DNA of 64,000 nucleotides from assembly GCF_013394305.1 (NCBI RefSeq), contig NZ_AP019810.1:558001-622000 (forward strand), in the 5' to 3' direction. This stretch comes from Enterococcus mundtii (GTDB taxonomy: Bacteria; Bacillota; Bacilli; Lactobacillales; Enterococcaceae). A program made the translations under genes and the position numbers. This document shows, piece by piece, positions 17,388 to 27,058 of the stretch (position 1 is the stretch's first letter; each line of letters begins with the position of its first letter). The notes under the pieces were generated by a model. It ran no database searches. It was given only the letters and a program-made list of their open reading frames with translations, and had not been told where the DNA came from.

Positions 17388-18644
17388 CTATTCTCTCTGA
17401 TCATTATTCATTGGTAAAAATAAAATCCCTTTTTTGATCATTACTTTTTGTGCGGAATAGATTCCGTTATTTCCCGAACACATGAAACTGATCAAACAAA
17501 TCATAAAAAAGAAACTAGCTGCTTCTCCTCCAAATAATTCGATGCCCATGACAAAACAAGCAATGGGTGTATTCGTCGCTCCAGAAAACACACCGATAAA
17601 TCCTAATGCAGCTAGAAAAGGAATCGAAACATGCAGGATGGGCGCTAAAGTTGCCCCTAGAGTTGCACCAATCTCAAACAAAGGGGTCACTTCCCCACCT
17701 TGATAGCCAGCGCCTAAAGAAAGGACAGTAAATCCTAACTTACCGATAAAATCATAGGCATGTGCTTTTCCGGCAAACGCATCTTGCAATAAAGGCAAGC
17801 TAAGTCCTAAGTAGCGTTGTGTTTGTAAAATCATTGCCACAACTACGACAATTCCTCCACCTATAAAATTTCTAGTGATTGGATGTTTGAACCATTTCAG
17901 ATACCACTTTTTCAAAAAGACGATTGAACGACTAAAAACCCAACCAATAATCCCAAAAGCGATACCCGCCACCATCAGTTTGCCAAAGAGTGCAGGACTC
18001 CACCCTGGAATTTCTCCCATCTTATAATGGATATGTGTGACACCAATCCTTTCGGTTACGAAGTTAGCAAATAAAGCAGCAAAAAAGCTGGGAAAGATCG
18101 CTTCTGTACGCATCTTTCCGATTGCTAGTACTTCAAGTCCAAACAATGTGCCTGCTAAAGGTGTCCCAAACACTGAACTAAATCCTGCACTGATCCCACT
18201 GATGACCAGCACCTCTCGCTCGATAGGACTCAATTTTAATCCCCTTGCTAGATTTTCAGCTAAAGCGCCACCCATTTGGACTGCTGTTCCTTCTCGACCG
18301 ACAGAACCGCCAAAAAGATGCGTCGTGATCGTACCGAAAAGCGTTAAAGGAATCAATCGGAGCGGGATTTTTTCTTCCCCACCATTCCCTTGATCAATGA
18401 CCAGATTATTCCCACGACTAGCATTCCCACCGTATCGTTGATAAAGAAACGCAAATAATGCCCCACTGACAGGTAATAGATACAATAACCAAGTATGTGC
18501 TTCTCGTAAATCCGTCACCACAGTTAAGCTATTTAGAAAAAAAGCGGAAAGTCCTCCCATTAGTACGCCTAAACAAGCAGTGATCACTAACCATTTCACC
18601 ATATATGTCCCTATTTTGAATGGACTAAGTAACCGTTGATCCAT
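17388..18644 (-). CDS. CLC-type fluoride/proton antiporter
   Basis: A 418-residue CLC-superfamily membrane protein. Instead of the chloride-type GSGIP and GREGP motifs it has GNASRGNNL (about 73-81) and GREGT (116-120, gating Glu E118), the pattern of the CLC-F clade that expels fluoride. A fluoride riboswitch directly upstream supports this substrate strongly. ATG at 18644 is preferred: the GTG at 18662 is itself part of the GGGGAGG ribosome site. Many database entries would call such a protein a voltage-gated chloride channel. Confidence 0.92.
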   Translation of the reverse strand: MDQRLLSPFKIGTYMVKWLVITACLGVLMGGLSAFFLNSLTVVTDLREAHTWLLYLLPVSGALFAFLYQRYGGNASRGNNLVIDQGNGGEEKIPLRLIPLTLFGTITTHLFGGSVGREGTAVQMGGALAENLARGLKLSPIEREVLVISGISAGFSSVFGTPLAGTLFGLEVLAIGKMRTEAIFPSFFAALFANFVTERIGVTHIHYKMGEIPGWSPALFGKLMVAGIAFGIIGWVFSRSIVFLKKWYLKWFKHPITRNFIGGGIVVVVAMILQTQRYLGLSLPLLQDAFAGKAHAYDFIGKLGFTVLSLGAGYQGGEVTPLFEIGATLGATLAPILHVSIPFLAALGFIGVFSGATNTPIACFVMGIELFGGEAASFFFMICLISFMCSGNNGIYSAQKVMIKKGILFLPMNNDQRE

Positions 18645-18662
18645 TTTTCTATTCCTCCCCAC

Positions 18663-18757
18663 AAAAAAAGCCTACTAAAAAAACGGATTCTCCGATTTTT
18701 AGTAGGCGTCATTAGTCATCTATCGATCGACATTTAAAGGCGAACACCATCACCTAT
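18663..18757 (-). ncRNA. Fluoride riboswitch (crcB motif) with terminator platform
   Basis: On the minus strand the aptamer begins AGGTGATGGTGTTCGCC and ends TAATGACGCCTAC, the two conserved halves of the crcB-motif aptamer, separated by a short helix region. The final GCCTAC is also one arm of a terminator: GCCTACTAAAAA (18670-18681) pairs with 18696-18707 and is followed by seven T. Fluoride binding would keep the 3' arm in the aptamer and allow read-through into the antiporter gene. Confidence 0.93.
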
Positions 18758-18803
18758 TCATTTACAGAAAGTTTATCATACATTCTCAAGAAAAACAATG
18801 GTG

Positions 18804-19460
18804 CTATTTTTCTTTCTTCACGATGTCTGTAAATTCATAAAATGGTGCCAGCTTTACTAGTTGCTGATTGCACTGATCACTATCATGACAAATGTAATTT
18901 CCTTTTTTAGTATACGTGCCATCTGATCCTGATTTTGTCGTGGAAAGAAACATCGAAACACTCGAAGTCTTATGGCAAATCGCGCATACTCCTTTGATGA
19001 TCGTCGGAGAAAGTGTCCCATGGACACCTTGTAGCCGCTCATCTGCATAATAAAGCAGATATTTCTTCTGTGTTCCTGGATCATTCCAGCCCACATAAGT
19101 ATGCTCTTTAAGATCCAATGTTTGCCAATCTGGGTGTTTCAACTTTTTTACTTTTCGGAATATTTTTTCCACTTGGATTTTTGATGGTTGCTTGAATGGC
19201 GCAACATGTTCTTTTAAACGTTCGAGCAATTCTGTCGCTTTTTCTTTTTTCAAGTTTGTATCCATAACTTGCTTCACAAATGGTTCAACTAAGGCGATTA
19301 CTTGTGGATCATTTTCTACTACCTCATTGATTCTTTCTTTGGCTAATGCTTGAACGGTTGCGACAGTTTTTTTATCATTCACTGAATGATAGACATTTAA
19401 CAGTTGCTCGATTTCTCGTTTGATAAAGAAATATTGATACGTTTTGATTGTTGTTTCCAT
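18804..19460 (-). CDS. EF-G-binding protein, FusB/FusC-like
   Basis: A 218-residue protein of the FusB family. An alpha-helical N-terminal domain (about 1-125) is followed by a C-terminal treble-clef zinc-binding domain with CAIC and YICHDSDQC as likely ligands. Staphylococcal members bind EF-G and release it from fusidic-acid-stalled ribosomes; chromosomal homologues occur widely in Firmicutes, so resistance cannot be assumed. The start is ATG at 19460 behind AAAGGAC; a TTG nine codons upstream lies in the attenuator stem. A leader peptide and an RBS-masking hairpin precede it. Confidence 0.88.
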   Translation of the reverse strand: METTIKTYQYFFIKREIEQLLNVYHSVNDKKTVATVQALAKERINEVVENDPQVIALVEPFVKQVMDTNLKKEKATELLERLKEHVAPFKQPSKIQVEKIFRKVKKLKHPDWQTLDLKEHTYVGWNDPGTQKKYLLYYADERLQGVHGTLSPTIIKGVCAICHKTSSVSMFLSTTKSGSDGTYTKKGNYICHDSDQCNQQLVKLAPFYEFTDIVKKEK

Positions 19461-19472
19461 GATTTTTTGAGT

Positions 19473-19511
19473 CCTTTCTTCTTTCAAAAGTAGCTACTTT
19501 GAAGAAAAAAG
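19473..19511 (-). promoter_or_regulatory. Hairpin masking the EF-G-binding gene's ribosome site
   Basis: Around the exact palindrome AAAGTAGCTACTTT the flanks CTTTTTTCTTC and TGAAAGAAGAAAGG continue pairing with two small bulges. The 3' arm contains the AAAGG of the ribosome site, so the closed stem should block translation. Confidence 0.6.
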
Positions 19512-19531
19512 AGTCCTTCAACAAAGTTAGC

Positions 19532-19579
19532 TTAATAACTGAAGTCCTTGAACTCTGCTAAATAAGATACGTATGGCAT
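19532..19579 (-). CDS. Leader peptide of the EF-G-binding gene (15 aa)
   Basis: A short frame reads MPYVSYLAEFKDFSY and stops. It has an exceptionally strong GGGGGTGAT ribosome site six to eight bases upstream. It ends 71 bases before the EF-G-binding gene. The arrangement resembles attenuation leaders known for antibiotic-responsive genes, including staphylococcal fusB. Expression is inferred. Confidence 0.6.
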   Translation of the reverse strand: MPYVSYLAEFKDFSY

Positions 19580-19672
19580 CTTATCATCACCCCCTTTATG
19601 CTTTTTTCATCTATGTACATTCACCTAATAAAGAGTTAACCTTATAAATCTTATTTCGTCAACTACTTTCGC

Positions 19673-19722
19673 AAAAAAAAACAGTCAAAGGTTTCCCATG
19701 ATCGGGACCTTCGACTGTTTCC
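19673..19722 (-). terminator. Terminator of the HD-domain gene
   Basis: AAACAGTC-AAGGT-CCC (19679-19696) pairs with CGGGACCTTCGACTGTTT (19703-19720) and is followed by nine T on the minus strand. Confidence 0.9.
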
Positions 19723-19740
19723 GTTCGGCTGGTCAAATAG

Positions 19741-20244
19741 TTAGATCGACTGTTCTTTTCCAAAATATCGTTGCCATTTTTGTTTCATTGTATCCGTTAC
19801 TGGTTGCGCCGCTTCTTTCACTGCACAATACTTGTCAACAAATGTCACAATATAGCTTTCTTTGTATTTTGGTGGAGCGATCGTTGCTCCCCACATATGT
19901 TTCAAGATGATGTCGCGCTCTAAATCAGAAAGTTCAGTAATCTTTTCTGCATTTTTCACAGCGATCCTAGGATGCACATACGCATGTGTGCCTTCATCAA
20001 ATTTTGTTGTACGCCAGTCATAATAGAATAGGTCATGTAAAAGTCCTGCACGTGCAGTAGCTCTTGCATCTCCACCCCATTTTTTTGCTAATTTGTAACT
20101 GTAATAAGAAACACTGATTGAGTGTTCCAATCTTGTCGAATGTACATGTTGGATATAATCAGCTAATTTTTGTACTGCTTCTGTTTCTAATAGATCTTCG
20201 ATATAAGACATGTATTCTTCGTCTTCACGCCATTTTTCTGTCAT
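19741..20244 (-). CDS. HD-domain phosphohydrolase-like protein
   Basis: A 167-residue cytoplasmic HD-superfamily protein. H in LEHSISVSYY and the HD pair in GLLHDLFYYDW are the metal ligands, with HPRIAVKNA and FVDKYCAVKEA further on. Substrate unknown; relatives include small nucleotide phosphohydrolases. The start at 20244 (MTEKW) is tentative: AAAGGTGG lies about 14 bases upstream, a long spacing, and the earlier ATG at 20310 has no ribosome site. Confidence 0.8.
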   Translation of the reverse strand: MTEKWREDEEYMSYIEDLLETEAVQKLADYIQHVHSTRLEHSISVSYYSYKLAKKWGGDARATARAGLLHDLFYYDWRTTKFDEGTHAYVHPRIAVKNAEKITELSDLERDIILKHMWGATIAPPKYKESYIVTFVDKYCAVKEAAQPVTDTMKQKWQRYFGKEQSI

Positions 20245-20367
20245 AATTTTCGATCTGCCACCTTTTTGAATTTCATTTATCGTTGAAATTGTACATAGTA
20301 TATCATTCATGTTCGGAATATTCTAGTGAGGTTGATTAAAAATCCAAAAAGCTTAATAGTTCCTTAA

Positions 20368-21129
20368 TCAAGAAGAAAGATGATACAACAATATGCCGGT
20401 AGCTACGCCGACATTCAATGACTCAGCATGGCCATTCATCGGGATGTAGATATTTTTATCAGTTAGCGCCAATAATTCTGATCGCACCCCTTGCCCTTCA
20501 TTTCCCATAATGATCGTATAATTTTTTGTTGGTACGACGGTTGGAAGAGAAACAGCTTCTTCATTGAGTTCTGTTCCGTATATCGCAAATCCTTTTTCTT
20601 TCAATTCAGGAATGAGCGCGTCTAACTCTTGTGAGATAACTGGTAAATGGTAATTGCTTCCCTGCATGCTTCTTAAAACTTTGGTGCTATAAATATCAGC
20701 TGAGCCTTTCCCTAAGATCACACCTGCTAAACCAAACGCATCTGCTGTTCGGATCATCGTTCCGACATTTCCAGGATCTTGGACATTGTCTAAAAGCAAC
20801 CAGCCTCCTGTATCTATTGACACTTGGCTAACTTCTAGCGGCATCACTGCCACGATTCCTTGTGGTGTTGGTAGATCAGAGATCACCGCCATCACCTCAT
20901 CAGTGACTAAAAAGCAATCCAATGCGTGTTGTTCGACCCATGTCCCCCATTCTGACCAGCCTCGTTCTGTCAGAAAGATCTCTTTAGGTATGACTTTGGC
21001 ATTCACAGCTTCTTCGATCAAGTGAAACCCTTCAAGCAGGTACTTCTGTCCTTCTTCGCGGTGCTTCTTTTTATGTAATTTTTTTATTTCTTTGATTCTA
21101 GGATTTTTTGCTGATTGAATTTTTTTCAC
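20368..21129 (-). CDS. TrmH/SpoU-family RNA 2'-O-methyltransferase
   Basis: A 253-residue SPOUT methyltransferase. An N-terminal substrate-binding domain (LLEGFHLIEEA) precedes the knotted SAM domain with DNVQDPGNVGTMIRTADAFG, IIMGNEGQGV and ESLNVGVATGILLY (motifs 1-3). It 2'-O-methylates rRNA or tRNA; the exact target is not evident. GTG at 21129 follows GAGGTGG five bases upstream; the earlier GTG at 21138 lies inside that site. It is divergent from the acylphosphatase gene. Confidence 0.93.
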   Translation of the reverse strand: MKKIQSAKNPRIKEIKKLHKKKHREEGQKYLLEGFHLIEEAVNAKVIPKEIFLTERGWSEWGTWVEQHALDCFLVTDEVMAVISDLPTPQGIVAVMPLEVSQVSIDTGGWLLLDNVQDPGNVGTMIRTADAFGLAGVILGKGSADIYSTKVLRSMQGSNYHLPVISQELDALIPELKEKGFAIYGTELNEEAVSLPTVVPTKNYTIIMGNEGQGVRSELLALTDKNIYIPMNGHAESLNVGVATGILLYHLSS

Positions 21130-21237
21130 GTTTTCCACCTCACTTTATTATAGCATGGAATCAATCGTTGGGCTTGTTAGTTTTATAAAAAATCGTTATC
21201 ATAAATTTATCAAATAGAGGAAAGAGTGGTGCTTCAA

Positions 21238-21513
21238 ATGAAAAAAGTTAAAATGAATGTGCAAGGGCGTGTCCAAGGTGTAGGTTTTCGTTATATGACA
21301 AAAATAGTAGCTGATCAATTGGGCGTGACAGGAACAGTTAAAAACGAAGAAGATGGTTCGGTGACGATCGAAGCCGCTGGTGAGGAGGAAACCATCGATC
21401 AGTTCATCAAAGAAGTCAAGCTATCCCCTAGTCCCAGTGGCCGTGTCCAATATGTCGACTTGCAAGAACATCCGATGATGGAAGAACGAAAGAAATTTGA
21501 TGTGATCGGCTAA
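21238..21513 (+). CDS. acyP: Acylphosphatase
   Basis: A 91-residue enzyme hydrolysing acyl phosphates such as carbamoyl phosphate. GRVQGVGFRYMT carries the catalytic Arg, and the Asn of GTVKNEEDGSV is the second catalytic residue. The length is canonical from the ATG at 21238. GTG codons twelve bases earlier are in frame but fall next to GAGGAAAG. Confidence 0.93.
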   Translation: MKKVKMNVQGRVQGVGFRYMTKIVADQLGVTGTVKNEEDGSVTIEAAGEEETIDQFIKEVKLSPSPSGRVQYVDLQEHPMMEERKKFDVIG

Positions 21514-21732
21514 ATGTTTCTTCTTGAAAGCACATATGAAGAAAGTCGTTGTTGCCGTCTACTGGAAGATGATCGTTTCAATTCTCTGTTCTTTTATGTG
21601 CGCTTCCCTGTCCTTCCCATGATCGGTTAAACTTAAGGGAATTATTTGAATTTTCTATGAAGTTCATTGAATTATTCTCATATTTTTAGTATAGTTAAGC
21701 TTGTGTAAAAATTTTAAAAGAGGAAGTATTTT

Positions 21733-22671
21733 ATGAATAAATGGAAAAATTGGTTACTAGGTTCTGGTCTTGTAACACTCTTACTTTTCTTATCTGGTTG
21801 TGTCAGAATGGATGCTGAAGGAAACCCTGATACATCTGGAATCGTCTATCGCGTATTAGTACAACCTATGGGACAAGCGATTACATATCTCGTGCAGAAT
21901 TTCAACTGGTCATACGGTTGGGCTGTTATCTTGATGACTGTGATCGTACGAATCATCATTTTACCTTTAGGAATCAGTCAATCGAAAAAGACAATGATCC
22001 AATCTGAAAAAATGCAAGCATTGAAACCTCAAGTCAGTGCCGCCCAAGAAAAACTAAAAGCGGCAACGACCCGAGAAGAACAAATGGCTGCACAAGCAGA
22101 AATGCAACAAGTGTATCGCGAAAATGGGTTAAGTATGACTGGTGGAATCGGTTGTTTACCTTTATTGATCCAAATGCCGATCTTCTCAGCGCTGTACTTT
22201 ACTGCTCGCTATACAGAAGGTATCCGTGAATCGACTTTTTATGGTATCGACTTAGGAAATCCAAGTTTAGTCTTAGTTGCGATTGCCGGGATTGCTTACC
22301 TAATTCAAGGGTACATCTCAACGATCGGTATTCCTGAAGAACAGAAAAAAACGATGCGCACCATGTTGATCGTTTCACCTGCGATGATCGTCTTCATGTC
22401 GATCAGTGCTCCTGCAGGAGTGACCCTTTACTGGGTAGTCGGTGGTATCTTTAGTTGTCTACAAACATTTATCACCAATGTGATCATGAAGCCACGCTTA
22501 AAAGCTCAAGTCGCAGAAGAATTGAAACAAAATCAACCGAAACAAGTCGTGACACCTCGAAAAGATGTGACACCTGAAGAAGCGACGAAACCAACGAAAA
22601 AAATCAATACACAAGCAACCAAGAAAAATGCTAACGGTCGAAATGCCGGTAAACAGCAACGTAAAAAATAA
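21733..22671 (+). CDS. yidC: YidC/Oxa1-family membrane protein insertase (lipoprotein)
   Basis: A 312-residue insertase that helps membrane proteins enter the bilayer with or without SecYEG. A lipoprotein signal ends in LSGC (lipobox Cys23). Five helices follow, with the conserved hydrophilic-groove Arg in VIVRIIILPLG and the GCLPLLIQMPIF motif. The C-terminal tail is basic and Lys-rich, as in ribosome-contacting YidC2-type proteins. AAGAGG lies nine bases before the ATG. Enterococci usually carry two paralogues; the other is not in this window. Confidence 0.95.
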   Translation: MNKWKNWLLGSGLVTLLLFLSGCVRMDAEGNPDTSGIVYRVLVQPMGQAITYLVQNFNWSYGWAVILMTVIVRIIILPLGISQSKKTMIQSEKMQALKPQVSAAQEKLKAATTREEQMAAQAEMQQVYRENGLSMTGGIGCLPLLIQMPIFSALYFTARYTEGIRESTFYGIDLGNPSLVLVAIAGIAYLIQGYISTIGIPEEQKKTMRTMLIVSPAMIVFMSISAPAGVTLYWVVGGIFSCLQTFITNVIMKPRLKAQVAEELKQNQPKQVVTPRKDVTPEEATKPTKKINTQATKKNANGRNAGKQQRKK

Positions 22672-22706
22672 AAGGTTTGGGATGTTCGCATCCCAAACCT
22701 TTTTTG
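22670..22706. terminator. Bidirectional terminator between yidC and glyS
   Basis: AAAAGGTTTGGGATG is exactly complementary to 22689-22703 around a TTCG loop, with A/T runs on both sides. Confidence 0.95.
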
Positions 22707-22730
22707 TTTCAAGCTTTTACTTGATCCGTC

Positions 22731-24800
22731 TTATTTTGTAATGATTTGATCCAGACTAGCAATACTTAATGCCATATCAGCAATTTGTTGCAACTGTGCT
22801 AAACGGTTGTTACGGACAGCTTCATCTTCGACCATGACCATCGTTTGATCAAAATACTGATCGATAACTGGTCTTAAGCTGACTAATTGCTCATAGTTCT
22901 CTTTAAGTGTACGTTCCGCAAACTGAGCTTTCACTTTCTCAACTGCTTCGTACAATGCTTGCTCTGCTTCATTTTCAAACAGGCTTGTATCAATCTCATT
23001 CGTTGTTCTTTCGGCTTTTTTCGCTAGGTTCATCACACGCGTCAAAGCTTCCATCGATGGTTTGAAGTTTTCATCTTGCAAACGTTCCTTCAACAGACGT
23101 GCAGCTGCAAAAACGGTTGTCAAATTACTTTCCTTCGCATTCAAGACAGCATCGATCACATCGTGGCGAATGGCTTTTGTCATCAATCGTTGGCGCAAAC
23201 GACCTTTGATAAAGTCGATTACATCAGTTCCTTGAACGAAAGCTAACCCGAAACGCTCTTGATTTTCATTGATTGCAGCATTCACTTCTTGTTGTAATTG
23301 TGCCAATGGGAAAGCCCATTGTTTTGCTTCAATGATCCGAACGATACCATATGCTTGACGACGTAATGCGTAAGGGTCGTTTGAACCACTTGGCACCATT
23401 CCTACAGTAAAGAAAGAGAAAATACTATCTAATTTATCGGCAATGGCTAAGACTGCACCAATCGTCGTTTCTGGCAATTCACCTTCACTAGCGATCGGTA
23501 AATAATGTTCACGGATCGCTGTCGCAACCGCTGGATCTTCTCCATGCAACAACGCATATTTTTCACCCATGATTCCTTGAAGTTCTGGAAATTCTCCAAC
23601 CATGTTCGTCACTAGGTCAAACTTATAGATTTCGCCGGCACGTTGTAATGCAGCTAGTTCTTCCCCCGATAAACCGACAGATTTACCGATAACAGATGCA
23701 ATCACTTGCACACGTTGCATTTTTTCATAAATACTACCGATCTTTTCATGGAAAGTCACTGATTTCAACTTATTGACATAATGCTCGATTGGGAATTTTT
23801 TGTCTTCATTGTAAAAGAATTCCGCATCTTCTAAACGCGCAGTCAGTACTTTTTGGTTCCCACGAATAACGTTATCTAGCTTCACACGATCGCCATTTCG
23901 TACAGCGATAAAATGTGGTAAGAGTTGACCTTCGGCATTTCGAACATCAAAATAACGTTGGTGTTCCTTCATGGAAGTCACGAGTACTTCTTCCGGTACA
24001 GATAGATATTTTTCTTCAAAATCACCAGCAAAGACAGTTGGATACTCCACTAGATTATTGACTTCTTCAAGTAGGTCTTCATCAAAATCGATGTGCCAAT
24101 CATTTTTTGTTGATAATTGAGTCGCTTGTTCCATGATCATTGCTCTTCTCTTTTGTGGCGAAGCAACTACAAATTGTTCAGATAGCTTTTCTTCGTATTC
24201 TGCTGGATGAGCAAATGTCACATCTTCACCTAAGAAACGATGCCCACGAGAAGTACGTCCAGTTTTCACATCTAAAAATTCAAACGGGATCACTTCTTCT
24301 CCAAATAGTGCCACGATCCAATGAATCGGGCGAATATATTCAAAGTCAAAAGAAGACCAGTGCATTGTCACAGGGAATGTCATGCTTTTAATCACATCGA
24401 TCAATCCTGTCAAGACTTCGATTGCTGGTTTTCCTTGAGTATATTTCGTCACATAGACATATTCCACACCTTTGATTTCTCGGAAGGTGATATCGTCTGT
24501 CGTCAATCCTTGCCCACGAACAAATCCTTGAGCTGCTTTCGACCAGTTTCCTTCAGCATCTAATGCGATTTTTTTCGCTGGTCCCTTCACTTCTTCTTCA
24601 CTGTCAGCCTGACGTTCTGGTACATTTGTTACTTTGATCGCCAAACGTCTCGGAGTAGAGAATGTCTCGATTGCATCGTAAGTCAATTGATTGTCCGTTA
24701 AAAACGCTGCTGTTTTTTCTTCTAATTGTTTCATGCTTGGTGTCACAACATGCGCTGGCATTTCTTCCAAGCCAATTTCTAATAATAAGTCCTTTGCCAT
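22731..24800 (-). CDS. glyS: Glycyl-tRNA synthetase beta subunit
   Basis: A 689-residue beta subunit of the bacterial alpha2beta2 GlyRS, which binds tRNA-Gly. It opens with [15 protein letters not shown] and contains the HD-like central region and a C-terminal anticodon-binding domain. The start is ATG at 24800, one base after the glyQ stop, with AAGGAAGG overlapping the end of glyQ, so translation is probably coupled. Confidence 0.97.
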   Translation of the reverse strand: MAKDLLLEIGLEEMPAHVVTPSMKQLEEKTAAFLTDNQLTYDAIETFSTPRRLAIKVTNVPERQADSEEEVKGPAKKIALDAEGNWSKAAQGFVRGQGLTTDDITFREIKGVEYVYVTKYTQGKPAIEVLTGLIDVIKSMTFPVTMHWSSFDFEYIRPIHWIVALFGEEVIPFEFLDVKTGRTSRGHRFLGEDVTFAHPAEYEEKLSEQFVVASPQKRRAMIMEQATQLSTKNDWHIDFDEDLLEEVNNLVEYPTVFAGDFEEKYLSVPEEVLVTSMKEHQRYFDVRNAEGQLLPHFIAVRNGDRVKLDNVIRGNQKVLTARLEDAEFFYNEDKKFPIEHYVNKLKSVTFHEKIGSIYEKMQRVQVIASVIGKSVGLSGEELAALQRAGEIYKFDLVTNMVGEFPELQGIMGEKYALLHGEDPAVATAIREHYLPIASEGELPETTIGAVLAIADKLDSIFSFFTVGMVPSGSNDPYALRRQAYGIVRIIEAKQWAFPLAQLQQEVNAAINENQERFGLAFVQGTDVIDFIKGRLRQRLMTKAIRHDVIDAVLNAKESNLTTVFAAARLLKERLQDENFKPSMEALTRVMNLAKKAERTTNEIDTSLFENEAEQALYEAVEKVKAQFAERTLKENYEQLVSLRPVIDQYFDQTMVMVEDEAVRNNRLAQLQQIADMALSIASLDQIITK

Positions 24801-24801
24801 C

Positions 24802-25719
24802 TTATTCACCTTCCTTAACAGTCGTTGGATTTTCTGATTGATTATTTAGCAATGGGAATCCAAGTTTTTCACGTTCTGCAACAAAGATTTTCGCCACAGA
24901 TTTCGCCATGTTACGAATGCGAGCCAAGTAACCAGCACGTTCAGTCACAGATACTGCACCACGAGCATCTAATAGATTGAAGGTGTGACTACATTTTAAA
25001 ATGTAATCATATGCTGGATGGACCAGATTTTCTTCAATACAACGTTTCGCTTCTTTTTCAAAACGATCAAAATTACTTAATAATAATTCTTGATCACTCA
25101 CTTCAAATGAATATTTTGAGTGTTCATATTCAGGCTGTTTGAAGATCTCACCATATTTGACACCTGCTGACCATTCAAGATCATACACACTTTCCACTTC
25201 TTGGATATAAGAAGCTAAGCGCTCTAACCCATAAGTGATTTCTGAAGTGACTGGTTTACATGGCAAACCGCCGACTTGTTGGAAGTACGTAAATTGCGTG
25301 ATTTCCATGCCATCTAACCAGACTTCCCAACCAACACCGGCACAACCCATCGAAGGGTTCTCCCAGTTGTCCTCAACAAAGCGGATATCATGTTCTAACG
25401 GATCGATCCCTAACAAACGCAAGCTTTCCAAGTAAAGTTCTTGGATATTTTCTGGTGATGGCTTCATCACCACTTGGAATTGATGGTGTTGATATAACCG
25501 GTTAGGATTCTCACCATAACGACCATCAGCTGGTCGACGTGATGGCTCAACGTAAGCGGCATTCCAAGGTTCTGGACCGATTGCTCGTAAAAACGTGTAA
25601 GGGCTCATTGTACCTGCCCCTTTTTCTGTATCGTATGCTTGCATCAGCATACAACCGTTCGATGACCAAAATTTTTGTAATGTCAAAATCATTTCTTGAA
25701 CTGTTTGCTTCTTACTCAT
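24802..25719 (-). CDS. glyQ: Glycyl-tRNA synthetase alpha subunit
   Basis: A 305-residue class II catalytic subunit ([32 protein letters not shown] and FTYFQQVGG). It forms Gly-AMP and works with GlyS. It is the first gene of glyQS, transcribed from its own promoter through a glycine T-box. The ATG follows AAAGGGG. Confidence 0.98.
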   Translation of the reverse strand: MSKKQTVQEMILTLQKFWSSNGCMLMQAYDTEKGAGTMSPYTFLRAIGPEPWNAAYVEPSRRPADGRYGENPNRLYQHHQFQVVMKPSPENIQELYLESLRLLGIDPLEHDIRFVEDNWENPSMGCAGVGWEVWLDGMEITQFTYFQQVGGLPCKPVTSEITYGLERLASYIQEVESVYDLEWSAGVKYGEIFKQPEYEHSKYSFEVSDQELLLSNFDRFEKEAKRCIEENLVHPAYDYILKCSHTFNLLDARGAVSVTERAGYLARIRNMAKSVAKIFVAEREKLGFPLLNNQSENPTTVKEGE

Positions 25720-25762
25720 ATAATTACCCCTTTCATCTTAACCAAGAATCAAAAATAGTAAC

Positions 25763-25985
25763 AAAAAAAGTCCCTATGTTTGCGTAAACAAACATAGGGA
25801 CGAATATCTTCGCGGTTCCACCCTACTTCCGAGCGACTCGGCAGCTTCGTTGATCGTACTCACAAGTGCCTCTTCAAAAACCGTTAGCATTCGGCTCACA
25901 CTCTCCCGAACTCGCTTGTGCCACTTGATTTTCTACTGATCTTGATCATCGTACGTATGTGATTATTGAATATCCTTTATAAATG
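25763..25985 (-). ncRNA. Glycine T-box riboswitch
   Basis: On the minus strand the leader holds an AGTA-type stem I motif (GATCAGTAGAAA), a likely specifier GGC followed by A (in GAAGAGGCACTTG, whose CACTTG pairs with CAAGTG), the T-box AGGGTGGAACCGCG (complement of 25811-25824), and a terminator whose GTCCCTATGTTTG arm is matched at 25789-25801 and followed by seven T. Uncharged tRNA-Gly would stabilise the antiterminator and switch glyQS on. Confidence 0.93.
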
Positions 25986-26027
25986 ACATTCGTCTATTGA
26001 AAAAACAATAGTTACTATCTAGGCTTT

Positions 26028-26057
26028 ATAATAGACGTTAACCAAGTACTTTGTCAA
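26028..26057 (-). promoter_or_regulatory. glyQS promoter
   Basis: TTGACA (complement of 26052-26057) and TATTAT (complement of 26028-26033) are 18 bases apart, just downstream of recO and ahead of the T-box. Confidence 0.82.
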
Positions 26058-26094
26058 ATATTTTTGAAAAAAATCCATTGTTTCAAACATTTTT

Positions 26095-26898
26095 TCATTC
26101 TTCTGCAGGATTTTCCTTCGTTGCCTCATTGGTCGGTTTCATGATATGTTCCCAACTTTTCATTTGATCAATAAACTTTTTACTTTTCAAATGGATGCCT
26201 ACGTATTCTTCATATAACAGATCAATCAATTGGCGAATCTTTTGTTTGGTTTCTTCTTTGAGGTCGATCCCGCTGATGCGATCATACGAGATTGCTGAGA
26301 AGAGCCGTACGAAGTGAACTGCACGTGGGTCCGCGTGATACCGATAATGATCTAACTCCCAGTGATTTTCACATAAGACGCCTCCATATTTGGATGAATA
26401 ATCAAATTTTCCTTGCGTCTTTCCACACACTGCACAGTGGGTCCAAACTGGCGAGATCCCGAAACGTTGCAATAATTGAATCTCAAAAATATTCGTAATG
26501 ATCTCTGGGTCATCTCCTTGATCCATGCGTTGCAATGCTTGGTGTGTGAATTGAAATAGATTCGGATCATATTGCCGATCCTCGATCGCCGCATCCACTA
26601 AGTTCAACAAATAAGTCCCGTAACCGCTAAGAAAAATATCTTCTTGTATCTTACGAAACGAGTGGACATCTTTTACACTGTTAACAAAGGACAAGCCTTC
26701 ATTATGAAAATGACCAATATAAATTGCTTCCGTAAAAGGCAACAATGCGGGTGCAATCGGTTGATTTTGACGATGGATCCCCTTGACATAAAACATCATT
26801 TTTCCTGCCGATTCTGTAAATATCTTGACTAATTTATCTTTTTCCTTGTAGTTGCGACTAGAAAGGATGATTCCTTTTGATTCTGCAAGCTGACTCAT
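26095..26898 (-). CDS. recO: DNA repair protein RecO
   Basis: A 267-residue recombination mediator that loads RecA with RecR. It has an N-terminal OB fold (GIILSSRNYKEKDKLVKIFTE) and a C-terminal helical domain with a zinc-knuckle-like CAVC...LCENH. The ATG at 26898 follows GAGGAGGGG; a GTG six bases earlier lies in that site. It follows era, as usual in Firmicutes, with an interspersed repeat in the gap. Confidence 0.95.
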   Translation of the reverse strand: MSQLAESKGIILSSRNYKEKDKLVKIFTESAGKMMFYVKGIHRQNQPIAPALLPFTEAIYIGHFHNEGLSFVNSVKDVHSFRKIQEDIFLSGYGTYLLNLVDAAIEDRQYDPNLFQFTHQALQRMDQGDDPEIITNIFEIQLLQRFGISPVWTHCAVCGKTQGKFDYSSKYGGVLCENHWELDHYRYHADPRAVHFVRLFSAISYDRISGIDLKEETKQKIRQLIDLLYEEYVGIHLKSKKFIDQMKSWEHIMKPTNEATKENPAEE

Positions 26899-27058
26899 CG
26901 TCACCCCTCCTCTGACTTTAACGTAAATTGCTTTTTTAAATTGAAAAGAAGGAAAAAGTCATGCGAGCATCCGTGAAGTCGAGACAAAAGTAACTATTAC
27001 TTTTATTCCAGACTCTTAATTGCTTCCATGACTTAGTTGTCCTCTAACTTCTGTAACT

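Noticed and set aside
21526-21608. Inverted repeat GCACATA ... TATGTGC after the acylphosphatase gene
   Set aside because: The arms are short, the loop is about 60 bases and no U-run follows, so I do not call it a terminator or riboswitch.
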